A DNA stretch of 64,000 bases from Vibrio sp. AND4. Lineage in GTDB: Bacteria > Pseudomonadota > Gammaproteobacteria > Enterobacterales > Vibrionaceae. The DNA is taken from the NCBI RefSeq assembly GCF_000171815.1, contig NZ_ABGR01000002.1, forward strand, positions 1 through 64,000, read 5' to 3'. The translations under genes were made by a program, and so were the position numbers. The notes below the pieces were generated by a model. The model worked only from the letters and a program-made list of their open reading frames with translations, was not told the origin of the DNA and did no database searches. Positions 28,469 to 36,703 of this stretch are shown one piece after another; position 1 is the first letter of the stretch, and every line of letters begins with the position of its first letter.

Positions 28469-30013
28469 GTGCGTCTTGAAGTCTTTTGTGAAGATAGACT
28501 CGGTCTAACCCGAGAACTGCTCGATATTTTAGCGTCTAAAAGCATCGACTTACGTGGTATTGAAATTGATATTAGTGGCATTATTTACTTAAACTGCCCA
28601 GATATTGATTTTGATACCTTCAGTGAGTTGATGGCAGAGATCCGCCGTATTCCGGGGGTCAAAGACGTGCGTAAAATCCAATTTATGCCAGTGGAGCGCC
28701 ACAATACGGAGCTGCTTTCTTTGGTGGATAATCTTCCTGATCCCGTGTTTGCTATCGACCTTAAAGGTGCCGTAGACATGGCGAATATGGCAGCACTGTC
28801 TCTACTTGGTCAGCATAAGCAAGATGTGATAGGCACCCAAATCGGTGTCCTGTTACCAAGCGTGCACTTTTCTCGCTGGTCTGAGGGCGTTAATGTGCGC
28901 ACTCGCGAAAGCTTAGTGATTGACGGTTTAGACTATATCCTTGAACTCATGCCAGTCTACATTGAAGATGAAGCGCAGAACTCTACGTTAGCCAGTACCT
29001 TGATGACGATACGCTCCAGTCAGCATAGTGCACAAATTGAAGAAACCTTGCCGCTTAACAACCAGTTAGGCTTCGAGCATTTTGTTGGCTTGTCGAATCG
29101 CCACAAAGCCTTGATCAACCAAGCAAAGAAATTATCTGTCCTCGATCAGCCTCTACTGATTGAAGGGGAAACAGGAACGGGCAAAGAGATGCTAGCAAAG
29201 GCATGCCATGGGCGTTCTGGGCGGGCAAGTAGGCCGTTCCTTGTGTTGAGTTGCGCGTCGATGCCAGATGATGTGGCTGAAACTGAGCTATTTGGTCATG
29301 CGCCGGGATCGTTTAATCATGAGCTGGGCCATAAAGGTATTTTCGAACAAGCAAATGGTGGCACTGTCTTCCTGGATGAGATTGGCGAGATGAGCTCTCA
29401 CCTGCAAATCAAACTGCTGCGCTTTTTACAAGACGGAAACTTCCGCCGTGTGGGTGCCGAAGACGAGATGCACGTTGATGTGCGTATCATCGCATCGACG
29501 AAACATGCCTTGGCTGAGCTTGCTGAAGCAGGTAAGTTCCGCGAGGACTTATATTATCGCCTGAATGTTCTCACCTTAACTATTCCGCCTCTGCGTAAGC
29601 GCTCGAATGACATTGCGCCATTGTTAGACTTGTTTGTTTTGAAGCACGCCCAGCAACTTGGTATTGCTAAGCCAAGGTTAGATGAAGACTTGGTGGATGC
29701 GCTCGCGAACTATCAATGGCCGGGCAATATGCGTCAGCTCGATAATATGGTTTTGCGTGCATTGACCGAGATGGATGGGGACGTGCTCAAAGCCGAGAAC
29801 TTTAAGCTGCCTCAGCCACAAGCACTGGGCGGTTCGAGTACGACCTTAAACCTCGATGGTTCACTTGATGAAATAATGCGAGATTACGAATCACAGATCT
29901 TAGAGCGTTTATATCAATCCTTCCCATCAAGCCGTAAGCTCGCTAAGCGATTGAATGTGTCTCATACCTCTATCGCGAACAAATTACGCGATTATGGTAT
30001 CCGCAAAAGCTAG
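28469..30013 (+). CDS. tyrR: Aromatic amino acid regulator TyrR
   Basis: Dual repressor/activator of aromatic amino acid biosynthesis and transport genes. Starting at GTG 28469 (read as MRLEVFCEDRLGL, as in E. coli) it has 514 residues. Order: ACT domain (about 1-70), PAS (about 75-190), AAA+ sigma54-activator-like core with Walker A GETGTGKEM (about 235) and Walker B TVFLDEIGEM (about 302), and a C-terminal HTH (HTSIANKLRDYGIRKS). The GAFTGA loop that contacts sigma54 is replaced by HAPGSFNHE, as expected for TyrR, which works with sigma70. A predicted target, tyrP with a perfect TyrR box, is in the same window at 61.2 kb. Confidence 0.96.
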   Translation: MRLEVFCEDRLGLTRELLDILASKSIDLRGIEIDISGIIYLNCPDIDFDTFSELMAEIRRIPGVKDVRKIQFMPVERHNTELLSLVDNLPDPVFAIDLKGAVDMANMAALSLLGQHKQDVIGTQIGVLLPSVHFSRWSEGVNVRTRESLVIDGLDYILELMPVYIEDEAQNSTLASTLMTIRSSQHSAQIEETLPLNNQLGFEHFVGLSNRHKALINQAKKLSVLDQPLLIEGETGTGKEMLAKACHGRSGRASRPFLVLSCASMPDDVAETELFGHAPGSFNHELGHKGIFEQANGGTVFLDEIGEMSSHLQIKLLRFLQDGNFRRVGAEDEMHVDVRIIASTKHALAELAEAGKFREDLYYRLNVLTLTIPPLRKRSNDIAPLLDLFVLKHAQQLGIAKPRLDEDLVDALANYQWPGNMRQLDNMVLRALTEMDGDVLKAENFKLPQPQALGGSSTTLNLDGSLDEIMRDYESQILERLYQSFPSSRKLAKRLNVSHTSIANKLRDYGIRKS

Positions 30014-30060
30014 GGCATTCATAGTTATACCAGGATACCCGTAAATGAATCTGAAATTAG

Positions 30061-30663
30061 ATGGACATGTCATTCATAATGGAAGATAAAAGCTCTTCTG
30101 TCGCCGTTTATAAGTTGGATGGCGATTTGCTTCTACGTACCGCAGAAATTAGTGACGCCGATATGATCGCTGAGTATTTTCAGAATAATCGAGCCTATTT
30201 AGCGCCATTCGAGCCAAAACGAGAAGAAGCGTTCTACACCGTAAATGGTTGGTTACAAAAACTGATAAAGTTGAATGAGCTACATCGCCTAGGGCTTGGC
30301 TATTATTGTCTACTTGTTCATGCTGAATCTGGTAAAATGCTCGGCACTCTCTCTTTCAGTAGCCTTAGCCGTTTTCCGTTATACGCCTGCAATGTGGGTT
30401 ACTCGCTCGCAGAAGATGTACAGGGTAACGGCTATATGCGTCGCGCGTTAAAAATGGGGTGTGACTATATGTTTGGTGTGCAGAAGATGCATCGTATCCA
30501 AGCGGGTTACATGCCACACAATAAGCGCAGTGAGGCAGTCTTGCAGCAGGTTGGGTTTGAAAGAGAAGGTTACGCAAAGGGCTACTTGTTGATCGACGGT
30601 GAGTGGCGAGACCATGTGTTAACGTCACTGACCAACCCGCACTGGACCGCAGAGCCTCGATAA
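30061..30663 (+). CDS. RimJ/RimL-type GNAT acetyltransferase
   Basis: N-acetyltransferase of about 200 residues, possibly acting on ribosomal or other protein N-termini. It has the family opening LLLRTAEISDADMIAEYFQN (about 22), the acetyl-CoA loop region VQGNGYMRRALKMG (about 120), the characteristic HRIQAGYMPHNKRSEAVLQQ block (about 143) and GFEREGYAKGYLLIDGEWRD at the end. Several in-frame ATGs near 30061-30079 make the exact start unsure. Substrate unknown. Confidence 0.9.
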   Translation: MDMSFIMEDKSSSVAVYKLDGDLLLRTAEISDADMIAEYFQNNRAYLAPFEPKREEAFYTVNGWLQKLIKLNELHRLGLGYYCLLVHAESGKMLGTLSFSSLSRFPLYACNVGYSLAEDVQGNGYMRRALKMGCDYMFGVQKMHRIQAGYMPHNKRSEAVLQQVGFEREGYAKGYLLIDGEWRDHVLTSLTNPHWTAEPR

Positions 30664-31031
30664 ATATAAGTATTGCTTGCAACATTAACGCAATGCTTGA
30701 GAAATCAAAGTAATACTTGGCCATAATGTCGTAAAGATCGACGCAGACGCCCCCTTTGTTTATGATATGCAGCTTCAAAAGAGCAACAAGAACGTATTTA
30801 AAAGCCGCAGAGCGTTTGCTTGGTATGTTGCCGAGCGATAAAGGTGATGAACGGTTTGTTCTGGGTAAAGAGCATGGCGTAACGTGTGTTTAAGCGTTAA
30901 CCAGTAAGAATAGAATAGAATAGAATAGAATAGAATTGAATCTGGCTCTGTCTCACGATGAAACAGAACCAAAAAAATGATTGAAGAGGCCACCGAAAAG
31001 GGTTGGCTGAAGTCGTAATAAAGGAGACTGA
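30664..31031. other. Intergenic region with a pentanucleotide repeat
   Basis: About 370 bases before the DUF2947 gene. Apart from the AGAAT repeat listed separately, no gene or RNA is recognised. Confidence 0.5.
30907..30936 (+). repeat. Pentanucleotide simple repeat, 6 copies
   Basis: Six perfect AGAAT units plus a near-copy (TGAAT). It lies about 95 bases upstream of the DUF2947 start, where a change in copy number could alter promoter spacing or leader length. Confidence 0.92.
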
Positions 31032-31505
31032 ATGTCTTATTTGCCTTTGGACGAATACCAAAGAAAATGGATTTTTACTCACCAGTCAATGCCAATGCCT
31101 GAAGAAGAGCTCGAGTTTATCAAGCCGATGAATCAAGCTCGCGCCGCGCAGTTCTGGAAAGAGAATATTAGTGCACAAAGCCCGGATATGGACCGCTTGA
31201 GTTCATCAGACTGGCCGATGAAAGAGTCTAACTGGTCTGAAAAAGTCGATTGGATGACGGCTTGGGAAGCTGATGCACCTGAGTTACCGGAAGAAGTCGC
31301 GCACTTTATTGATTGGCAGGATGACGTGACAGTGTACTTCTGTTACGAGAAATACAACGTGATTGAGACAAAGTGGTCAACGTTTAAAAAGCACTGGAAG
31401 AATTTCCTGTTCTATGACGATGGCCCCATTCTCATTGGTCGTCGCCGCACTCAAGCACTTTGGTTTGATTCTAAAGGCAAGGTGAAATTGGGCGAACGTC
31501 AATAA
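31032..31505 (+). CDS. DUF2947 family protein
   Basis: Soluble protein of 157 residues rich in Trp (MDRLSSSDWPMKESNWSEKV, FKKHWKNFLFYDDGPILIGR), matching the Vibrio/Shewanella family DUF2947. The start is secure: AAAGGAGACTGA precedes the ATG. It has no signal peptide or membrane helix. Function unknown. Upstream is the AGAAT repeat and downstream a terminator, so it is monocistronic. Confidence 0.88.
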   Translation: MSYLPLDEYQRKWIFTHQSMPMPEEELEFIKPMNQARAAQFWKENISAQSPDMDRLSSSDWPMKESNWSEKVDWMTAWEADAPELPEEVAHFIDWQDDVTVYFCYEKYNVIETKWSTFKKHWKNFLFYDDGPILIGRRRTQALWFDSKGKVKLGERQ

Positions 31506-31520
31506 CGTAAACTATTTGAA

Positions 31521-31562
31521 GAGGCCACCTACGTATTTTCTAATACCTCGGTGGCTTTTTAT
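31521..31562 (+). terminator. Terminator after DUF2947 gene
   Basis: Stem AGGCCACC / GGTGGCTT with a long loop and T5. Confidence 0.8.
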
Positions 31563-31976
31563 ATCTGCAGGTTTGATGGAGGGCTCAACGTTCCTTTTGC
31601 ACCAAGTTCGATCATATGGTTGTCGAGCTAGCTGGTTTTTATAGTCACTTCGTAACTTATTATTTTTAAGCATTCGTTGTAAACATGCATACCCGATCTT
31701 TTATATTGCCCGTTTAGTCACGACTTGTTCTACCACTGTGCCAGCCGCTTTGAAGACTACTCGCAATACAGTTGATCAGTTTAAACGCTTTAGTACAGAA
31801 ACGTTTTAGTGATTTTGCTAAACTAAGGGAATAAAAATTAGCTGGCGAATGACACAACTTCAATTAGAAAAAACTACCTGACTCTATTGCCTTTCCCTGT
31901 CAACTTATGCTGGTTCAATTTCACATCGACCAACTAAACGCTATGCAATCTAACTAGTATAAATTGAGGTGACATT
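31563..31976. other. Left flank of the accessory ATPase gene
   Basis: About 410 bases with no gene. A TATAAAT -10-like box near 31956 and GAGGTGAC ribosome site precede the ATPase start. Confidence 0.45.
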
Positions 31977-33170
31977 ATGTCAGGCTATCTAACTAGAATT
32001 AAAACGAAGATTCCTTACTCTGATAAAGAAGTGGATATCGCCGTCAACGGTAAAACACTGATCTTAATTGGTGGAAACGGCTGTGGTAAAACTCAACTAC
32101 TAAGCCATGTGTACAAAAAATTACATGATCGTGTGGTAGAAAAAGACAACTTTTCGATAGAGCAGCTTCAACAACTTATTTCAAGCTACGAGCAAGCTAT
32201 TGAGCGCAGTGGGCCTACCAATCGCTCGTACGGTTCTTGGGTCAAGAGTCTGGAAGAGGCTAAGAAGCAGATGGAAGAGCAAGAGAACCCTTCAATCGAC
32301 TTATATGACCTTGAAGACTTCGTGCTAAAGTACAAAGAGCTCAGTGCTGTTCTTCTTCAATTTGAGGCAGGTAGGAAGTCAGACATTCTAAAACCATATT
32401 CTGTTTCTCCAATCGAGAGTCTCAAAGAGAAGGACCTACATACCGTTTCACATTCACATGAACAGAAAACGATCTCTTCAATCTTCGAAGAGGTCCTGTT
32501 AACGAGCATAGCGAACCAAGCATTTTCCGAATCCAAGAAAATCAACAATAACCCCGAAGAAGCTAAACGGATTGAGCGATGGTTTAACAAGTTAGAGGCT
32601 GACTTACAGGACCTTTTTGAAGATGACGAACTTAAACTCGTTTTTAAGCCTGACTCATTCTCTTTCAAAATCCATCAACCGAACAGAATACCTTATACAT
32701 TCCAAACATTGTCATCTGGCTTTTCTTCTATCATGGCAGTCTACGCTGACTTAATTGCTAAGGTTTCTCTGCGTTCAATAGATCCAGAAGAGTTAACTGG
32801 TGTCGTCATGATTGACGGGATTGATGCTCACCTTCATGTCACACTACAAAAGAAAATACTATCGTTTCTAACAAGAGCTTTTCCTAAAGTTCAGTTTATC
32901 GTTACTACTCATTCGCCATTTGTTGTCTCATCTGTTGATGATGCTGTCATTTATGACTTATCTAAACTAGAGCAAGTTGAAGACCTATCTATGTACTCAT
33001 ACGAAGCAATACTTGAAGGCTTGTTTGGTGTACTTCCAATTTCTAACTTACTTCAACAAAACATCGAAGCTCTAGCTAAGCTATCAGAAAAACATTCGAT
33101 TAACCTTGATGAGGTTCAACCACTTTTAGGTAAGCTACCGCAAGATGAAGATTCATTGGATTCTGAATGA
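31977..33170 (+). CDS. ABC/RecF-type AAA ATPase, orphan, with altered Walker B
   Basis: 397-residue ATPase of the AAA_21/OLD-like group often found in phage-defence operons. Walker A GGNGCGKT is at 32-39; a coiled-coil insertion spans about 55-130; the ABC signature LSSGFSS is near 244; Walker B is VVMIDGIDAHLH at about 276-287; the H-loop TTHSPF is near 313. The residue after the Walker B Asp, normally the catalytic Glu, is Gly (codon GGG at 32817-32819, one base from GAG), so ATP hydrolysis should be impaired. No HNH, TOPRIM or other effector partner follows; instead a decayed transposase abuts the stop. It may be the surviving half of a broken system, or a protein that works by ATP binding alone. 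Confidence 0.8.
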   Translation: MSGYLTRIKTKIPYSDKEVDIAVNGKTLILIGGNGCGKTQLLSHVYKKLHDRVVEKDNFSIEQLQQLISSYEQAIERSGPTNRSYGSWVKSLEEAKKQMEEQENPSIDLYDLEDFVLKYKELSAVLLQFEAGRKSDILKPYSVSPIESLKEKDLHTVSHSHEQKTISSIFEEVLLTSIANQAFSESKKINNNPEEAKRIERWFNKLEADLQDLFEDDELKLVFKPDSFSFKIHQPNRIPYTFQTLSSGFSSIMAVYADLIAKVSLRSIDPEELTGVVMIDGIDAHLHVTLQKKILSFLTRAFPKVQFIVTTHSPFVVSSVDDAVIYDLSKLEQVEDLSMYSYEAILEGLFGVLPISNLLQQNIEALAKLSEKHSINLDEVQPLLGKLPQDEDSLDSE

Positions 33171-33178
33171 CTCTATTT

Positions 33179-33406
33179 TAAACCCTTGCAATGCTCTCAA
33201 CGGCATTGAGAAAATTCGTTTCACCATAAGCGCGCAGTGGTAATTGTTAAGTTGCTGAACTAACGAGGTTTACCACGTTTGTCTTGCTTACTTTGCTTCC
33301 ACTTGTGAATGGCTTCTTCATCAATCCAGAAGGTGAGTGAGCCACGGTTGATTAGGGCTTTGTTGTACTGTTTCCAATTCGTTATTTTGTAGCGAAGTTT
33401 CGGCAT
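33179..33406 (-). mobile_element. Decayed IS903-group (IS5 family) transposase fragment
   Basis: On the minus strand an ATG at 33406 begins MPKLRYKITNWKQYNKALIN, then RGSLTFWIDEEAIHKWKQSK, the N-terminus of IS903-like transposases. A stop (TAG, probably from CAG) interrupts at 33260-33262. The frame continues FSNLTITTA, then a 2-base insertion near 33234 shifts it to LMVKRIFSMPLRALQGF before homology ends. The DDE catalytic core is gone and no terminal inverted repeats were found. It lies between the ATPase stop and the effector-like fragment, marking a site of past insertion and deletion. Confidence 0.85.
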
Positions 33407-33436
33407 GGGGCTAAGGTAATTAATTTACTTAGCTGA

Positions 33437-33754
33437 TCAGTTCGTAAGTGTCTGATTTAGTTTCCTCGAATTACGCAACAGAGTCGAACTATTTTGCTTA
33501 GCTACTCTGAGAGTTTGAGTTAAATCATTTGAAAAAGAATGCGTAGGGAGTCGCATGTAAGCTATTTTTCGAACCGCCTCTCGGCATTTGGCCATACCTG
33601 AGCAGGGGTTCATTCGTATTACCTGGTTATTAATTACCTTGTATATTTTACCATCAACAGAAAACTCTTGTGGCTTTTGGGCATGGTTATTTTTCACATA
33701 ATCATGCGCTTGTGCTTTTGCCATTCTTGTCGATAAACATTCTGGAATCCTCAT
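33437..33754 (-). CDS. Short effector-like protein fragment after a chaperone pseudogene
   Basis: Reading frame of 105 residues starting MRIPECLSTRMAKAQAHDYV at an ATG only four bases after the stop of the chaperone-like pseudogene. That spacing, plus a polar N-terminus followed by a short strand-rich block (EFSVDGKIYKVINNQVIRMN, then PCSGMAKCREAVRKIAY), is how many Vibrio type III effectors begin; from memory the block resembles the secretion/chaperone-binding region of VopS-like effectors. No catalytic domain follows: the frame stops at 33437, 31 bases before the transposase fragment. I infer a truncated effector gene. A free-standing unknown protein is the alternative. The frame is open to 33889, but that upstream part overlaps the chaperone in another frame. 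Confidence 0.5.
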   Translation of the reverse strand: MRIPECLSTRMAKAQAHDYVKNNHAQKPQEFSVDGKIYKVINNQVIRMNPCSGMAKCREAVRKIAYMRLPTHSFSNDLTQTLRVAKQNSSTLLRNSRKLNQTLTN

Positions 33755-33758
33755 AATC

Positions 33759-34201
33759 TCACACTCTCGTTTGATAATAATTAGTCTCAATATTTTCCTG
33801 AACTTTTTTATGGTTTGAGCTTGAAACATGCACTTGCCAATCAACGAGGTACGCAATCTCATTGCTGACTTTCCTTGCATCAATTTCACTCAAAGAAAGA
33901 CATCGATGGGTGGTCAATCCGACATCTTCAATCCACGCAAGTTGAGGATTTTCACCAATCAGAGAATCGTTGCTATGTTTAAAAAAATTTGGTTGGCTAA
34001 TTCTTTATCTGCTGACTCTGAATCTTCGGTTAACTGCGTTAGCAAAATTACCTTGTTATTAGATTCATCTATTTTCAAGACGATGAGCGTAGTGTCGTTT
34101 ATCAAAAGGTCGCAGGTATTTGCTTAATCAAGTTCCAATGAATGCAGTCCTAGGTTACGGGCTATATCCATAACGAAAAGGGAAAGTGATTTGTTCGACA
34201 T
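33759..34201 (-). pseudogene. Broken type III secretion chaperone-like gene (CesT fold)
   Basis: From ATG 34201 the minus strand reads MSNKSLSLFVMDIARNLGLH SLELD, then an in-frame TAA (34124-34126 region), then continues in frame CDLLINDTTLIVLKIDESNN. Near 33980 a run of seven T residues needs one more T to continue as SLIGENPQLAWIEDVGLTTH and EIDARKVSNEIAYLVDWQVH, ending at 33759. With both lesions repaired it is about 147 acidic residues with the alternating strand/helix pattern of class I T3SS chaperones. The gene ends four bases before the effector-like frame, the usual chaperone-effector order. No T3SS apparatus genes are in the window. Family call is by pattern, not by a database search. 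Confidence 0.6.
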
Positions 34202-34875
34202 ACTAAAACCCTGTTTTTAATATTTCAGTCAATTGTAAATACTCAAATGTATCGGTATATCATGTCCAAGAAATAAAATTGTTTATAATAGGAAGATTTT
34301 ATTTGCGATTTCTGGTTTTTCATTTGAGGAACGCGTTTTATTTTCCCTTGAGTGATCGAAGACACACAAAAAATTCAACTAGGTTTGGCCTGTGTTCTAA
34401 TAAAGTTGAGCCAAACTACATAACAGAATAAATTACTGCTTAGCCGAATAGCCTTGTGGTTCTCTACACACCAGATTAGAGAATAAAATTATTGTTATAA
34501 ATACACTTTTGCTGCATAAAAATAATCAATGTTTAATTAGCTTTATTTGGGGAGTTTACGGACGATTGGATACGCTAATTTGTTCATCGAAGCTAACAAC
34601 GGGGCATTTCTGAGTTAGAAACCGCCTCGTGGAGGCTCTGTACAAAAGTTACTTAAGAATTCTACTCAAATTAGTAAAGAATGAATAAATTTAAGCAAAG
34701 GCATTACTTAATTCAGTTTCAAAAATTGCTGGTACGGGTCACATATTGTCAAATATGTTGTATGGAAGATCATGCTGTAGCCTGTTGATTAGCCGCCACT
34801 TCTTTCACTCCATCGTTGCACACTAAAACTAATGATACACTGCCAATTCTATTTTTCCAAGGAGTAGCTCTATTC
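34202..34875. other. AT-rich gene-free stretch
   Basis: About 670 AT-rich bases between the pseudogene region and the RpiR gene. No reading frame, RNA or terminator that I can support. Its composition suits an old accessory insertion. Confidence 0.5.
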
Positions 34876-35766
34876 TTACTGACCAATTGATGAAAATACA
34901 TCAAAGAACCTAAACAAAGACTCTAGTTCTTCGAAGTTGTCATCACCACGAGATTCTCGCTGCACTAAGAAGAGAAGTAACTCAACAAACAAGAAGCCTA
35001 TGGTTCGACTGTGAAAGACGGAATCAACGTCACTTGGTAGCACGTATTGCGCATTGCTGTAGATGCCGTAAGGATTCGAGTGGGTGTTAGTAATAACAGT
35101 AACGTGAGCATTTTTACTGTTGAAATATTTAGTGATGTCTAAAACTAGGGGATTAAAGCGATAGTAGGAAAAGGCAATTAGAATATCCTCTTCTTTGAGA
35201 CCAAGCAGTGTTTTAGGCAGTTCGCCTTTATCGAGAGGTAATAAGATGACGCCGGTTCGGCTGTATTTCAGTAGTGTTGAGAAGTGAATCGCTAACGCAC
35301 GCGATGAAGCAGGACCGACGACGTAAATGGTGCGACTTTTATCGGCGATCAGTTTGGCGAGTTGCTCAAGCTCGTTGATATCCAAATCTTTAGCAAACTG
35401 GTCGATCAGTTGGCTCACATTGCCGATATAGCGTAATGCATCTTCTTTTGTATTAGTGTCCTGAACCTGCAATCTTGCTTTGCTAGCATCGATTGGCGTA
35501 ACGATGTCATGAGCAATTAAATCTTGTTTTAACGCACGCTTAAATGCCGAATAACCAGTATATCCGAGCTTATTCAAATAGCGGCCTATCGTCGCTTTGC
35601 TTACCTTGGCCTTCTGAGCGAGGTCGATGATGCCGTAATAAGACAATTCACCGAAGTGCTCAATAATAAATGCGTTAAGTGCAGCTTCAGAGCCAGTAAA
35701 AGGTTGAAGCTGCTCTGCCAATTGTTTGTAGGAGGCTAAATCGAGATGATCTTTCATAAAGCTCAA
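34876..35766 (-). CDS. RpiR/MurR family transcriptional regulator
   Basis: 296 residues: an N-terminal HTH_6 (about 5-80, with YYGIIDLAQKAKVSKATIGR and YLNKLGYTGYSAFKRAL) and a SIS sugar-phosphate-binding domain (about 125-265, YVVGPASSRALAIHFSTLLK). RpiR proteins usually repress sugar or amino-sugar genes and respond to a phosphosugar. Here it neighbours a hydrolase-porin operon on the same strand and a divergent dicarboxylate-lyase-malic enzyme operon, so it is the likely regulator of both. The inducer is unknown. Confidence 0.9.
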   Translation of the reverse strand: MSFMKDHLDLASYKQLAEQLQPFTGSEAALNAFIIEHFGELSYYGIIDLAQKAKVSKATIGRYLNKLGYTGYSAFKRALKQDLIAHDIVTPIDASKARLQVQDTNTKEDALRYIGNVSQLIDQFAKDLDINELEQLAKLIADKSRTIYVVGPASSRALAIHFSTLLKYSRTGVILLPLDKGELPKTLLGLKEEDILIAFSYYRFNPLVLDITKYFNSKNAHVTVITNTHSNPYGIYSNAQYVLPSDVDSVFHSRTIGFLFVELLLFLVQRESRGDDNFEELESLFRFFDVFSSIGQ

Positions 35767-35914
35767 TCGTGGTTCGTTGCATTGATGAGAAGATTAGCAC
35801 AGTAGGATGCGTGCTTTGTGTTTTGCTGCTTGAAAGGTGATCTTTGTAAGGCTAATGGTCTTCTGCCCGATTGGACAGAAGACCACAACTTTGGAGCTAC
35901 TCGTTATCTCAGAA

Positions 35915-36694
35915 CTACTTGTTATCGTGGAACCTCTGAACGGTTTCCCATGCTACGGTCTGCAACTTTTTCGCCGTTTCTGGAGACATATCAGTATCAA
36001 CTGGAATGGCGCCGCCTACCGGTGATTGATTGTATAGCGTTGCAAAGAATACTGATGCTGCTAGATAGGTGCCTTCAAGTGATGGGTGCTTACCATCGCT
36101 ATGATAAAGATTGATCTCCGGGTATTGGTTGATGCTTTGTGCAAAGGCCAACCCTACGGGCGCCACATATCCTCCCGTTTTTTTAGCGATATCTTGATAC
36201 GCACTCGATAGCGCAGTTGTCTGCTCTGGATGAGACTGTTGAGCCCACGTCATAAAATAGACCACCTTAGAGCCTGCATCATGCGCGATTTTCGACATGG
36301 TTTTTGCCGATTTCTCAAAGTAGTCACGTGATGACGCTTTTTTAGAGATAGGCTCCATTGAGTTGCCTTGGAATATGACCACATCCCAATCTTTCAACGT
36401 ATTTTGAAAACGTAGATTTGGCTCATGCCAACCTAAGCGACCACTTGAAATAGTAATACCTCGGTAGCTATAACCTTTCGCGTTATTTGGCAACAAAGAG
36501 CGCGTTAAATCACGTAGTCGGGTATTTAAGTTATTGTTGTAATGTGTGTACGAGTTTCCGTAAATCGCAACAATTTTGTTGTCACCGTCCATCGTTGCAG
36601 TTGGTGATGGTGCGATAAAAGTATCGGCATTTACCGCAAAGCTACCGAGTGCGATAGCTGCGGCGATTAGATGGGTTTTAAATAGTTTTTTCAT
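35915..36694 (-). CDS. Secreted SGNH/GDSL-like hydrolase
   Basis: 259 residues with a signal peptide (MKKLFKTHLIAAAIALGSFA, cleaved after VNA). SGNH blocks are visible: the nucleophile Ser in AIYGNSYTHYNNN (about 45), the Gly in block II (GRLGWHEP), Asn in IFQGNSMEP (about 111), and Asp-x-x-His in HSDGKHPSLEG (about 200). These enzymes are esterases acting on acyl groups of sugars or lipids; this one should act in the periplasm. It starts 9 bases after the porin stop, so the two form an operon. Perhaps it de-esterifies a substrate entering through the porin. Confidence 0.82.
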   Translation of the reverse strand: MKKLFKTHLIAAAIALGSFAVNADTFIAPSPTATMDGDNKIVAIYGNSYTHYNNNLNTRLRDLTRSLLPNNAKGYSYRGITISSGRLGWHEPNLRFQNTLKDWDVVIFQGNSMEPISKKASSRDYFEKSAKTMSKIAHDAGSKVVYFMTWAQQSHPEQTTALSSAYQDIAKKTGGYVAPVGLAFAQSINQYPEINLYHSDGKHPSLEGTYLAASVFFATLYNQSPVGGAIPVDTDMSPETAKKLQTVAWETVQRFHDNK

Positions 36695-36703
36695 CGTAAT
36701 TCC

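Noticed and set aside
33828..34127. 99-codon plus-strand reading frame
   Set aside because: It is antisense to the chaperone-like pseudogene, has no ribosome site and no recognisable composition.
34636..34655. IS terminal repeat suggested by GGCTCTGTACAAAAG
   Set aside because: No matching second end or transposase belongs to it; the resemblance is too short.
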